Assembly: GCA_900143635.1 (NCBI GenBank)
Contig: FREY01000002.1
Coordinates: 132,429 to 196,428, forward strand
Length of the DNA stretch: 64,000 nucleotides
Direction of reading: 5' to 3'
From: Rhodobacteraceae bacterium Alg231-04
GTDB taxonomy: Bacteria > Pseudomonadota > Alphaproteobacteria > Rhodobacterales > Rhodobacteraceae
Shown: one piece after another, positions 63,899 through 64,000 of the stretch
Position numbering within the stretch: position 1 is the first letter of the stretch
Layout: every line of letters starts with the position of its first letter
Translations under genes and position numbers: made by a program
Notes under the pieces: model-generated
Seen by the model: only the letters and a program-made list of their open reading frames with translations
Told to the model about the DNA's origin: nothing
The model's database searches: none

Positions 63899-64000
63899 TG
63901 ACACAGAAGACACCGCAACAAATGATCGACGCGCTGGATGAGATTCTGGATCAGGAGCGCGAGGCCCTGCTCAAAGGGGATCTGGCGGCACTGGAACCGA
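63898..64000 (+). CDS. FlgN-like flagellar export chaperone (partial, 5' end only)
   Basis: 34 codons remain: MTQKTPQQMIDALDEIL, then DQEREALLKGDLAALEP. Helical, Leu/Glu-rich, of the type that starts FlgN chaperones of hook-associated proteins; the position after flgJ supports this. Identification from so little sequence is tentative. Confidence 0.6.
   Translation, partial: MTQKTPQQMIDALDEILDQEREALLKGDLAALEP

Overview
The window reads as chromosomal DNA of a marine alphaproteobacterium of the Roseobacter group (Rhodobacteraceae; Ruegeria/Phaeobacter-like, genus not resolved). The grounds are a CcrM GANTC methyltransferase, a CenR-type response regulator, Rhodobacterales-type porin, DUF2125, DUF3576 and DUF721/DciA proteins, high GC, tightly packed operons with ATGA overlaps, and an intergenic repeat of a kind I associate with Rhodobacterales. 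I see no rRNA, tRNA, CRISPR array, insertion sequence, integrase or phage gene. Almost all of the sequence is coding, and no gene-free stretch exceeds 300 bases.

1-18 kb, housekeeping: a LON-domain protein (cut at the left edge), a thioredoxin-TPR co-chaperone, exonuclease III, a CenR-like regulator, ribA, an L,D-transpeptidase-type protein, a YggS-type PLP protein, a porin, a DUF3576 lipoprotein, the leuS-lptE-holA operon, a glutathione transferase, a flavoprotein, a coupled SDR/enoyl-CoA hydratase/VOC operon and a DUF2125 protein. 18-30 kb: a membrane adenylate/guanylate cyclase, pmbA and a CysQ-type phosphatase, waaA-lpxK (lipid A/Kdo), a double 4Fe-4S protein, a periplasmic ClpP-like/SH3 protein, and dsbA and dciA divergent from mutY.

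29-44 kb, sensing and envelope: an outer-membrane barrel, a TPR-methyltransferase, an AlkB-type monooxygenase, a second membrane cyclase followed by a globin-coupled chemotaxis transducer, a 58-residue conserved-looking protein, a TetR/membrane/haem-protein operon, rnhB-ccrM with clustered GANTC sites, small exported proteins, a membrane winged-helix protein and a third cyclase whose N-terminus looks like DUF427.

44-61 kb, amine catabolism: a class V aminotransferase-fold enzyme, a dimethylglycine/sarcosine-dehydrogenase-like GcvT-family protein, a LysR regulator, an MmgE/PrpD protein and a non-pyrrolysine MttB-family methyltransferase. Next to these lies a polyamine module: class III aminotransferase, GntR regulator, PotFGHI-like ABC transporter and FAD oxidoreductase. 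The two sets look able to import amines and N-methylated amines and to deaminate or demethylate them. A phosphotransferase-fold kinase follows. 61-64 kb: flagellar genes (flgD, fliK, a FlgJ-like rod-binding protein and the start of a FlgN-like gene).

The most unusual points are the DUF427-cyclase fusion with its membrane winged-helix neighbour, the MttB/PrpD/GcvT cluster without a visible corrinoid protein, and the cyclase plus globin-transducer pair.
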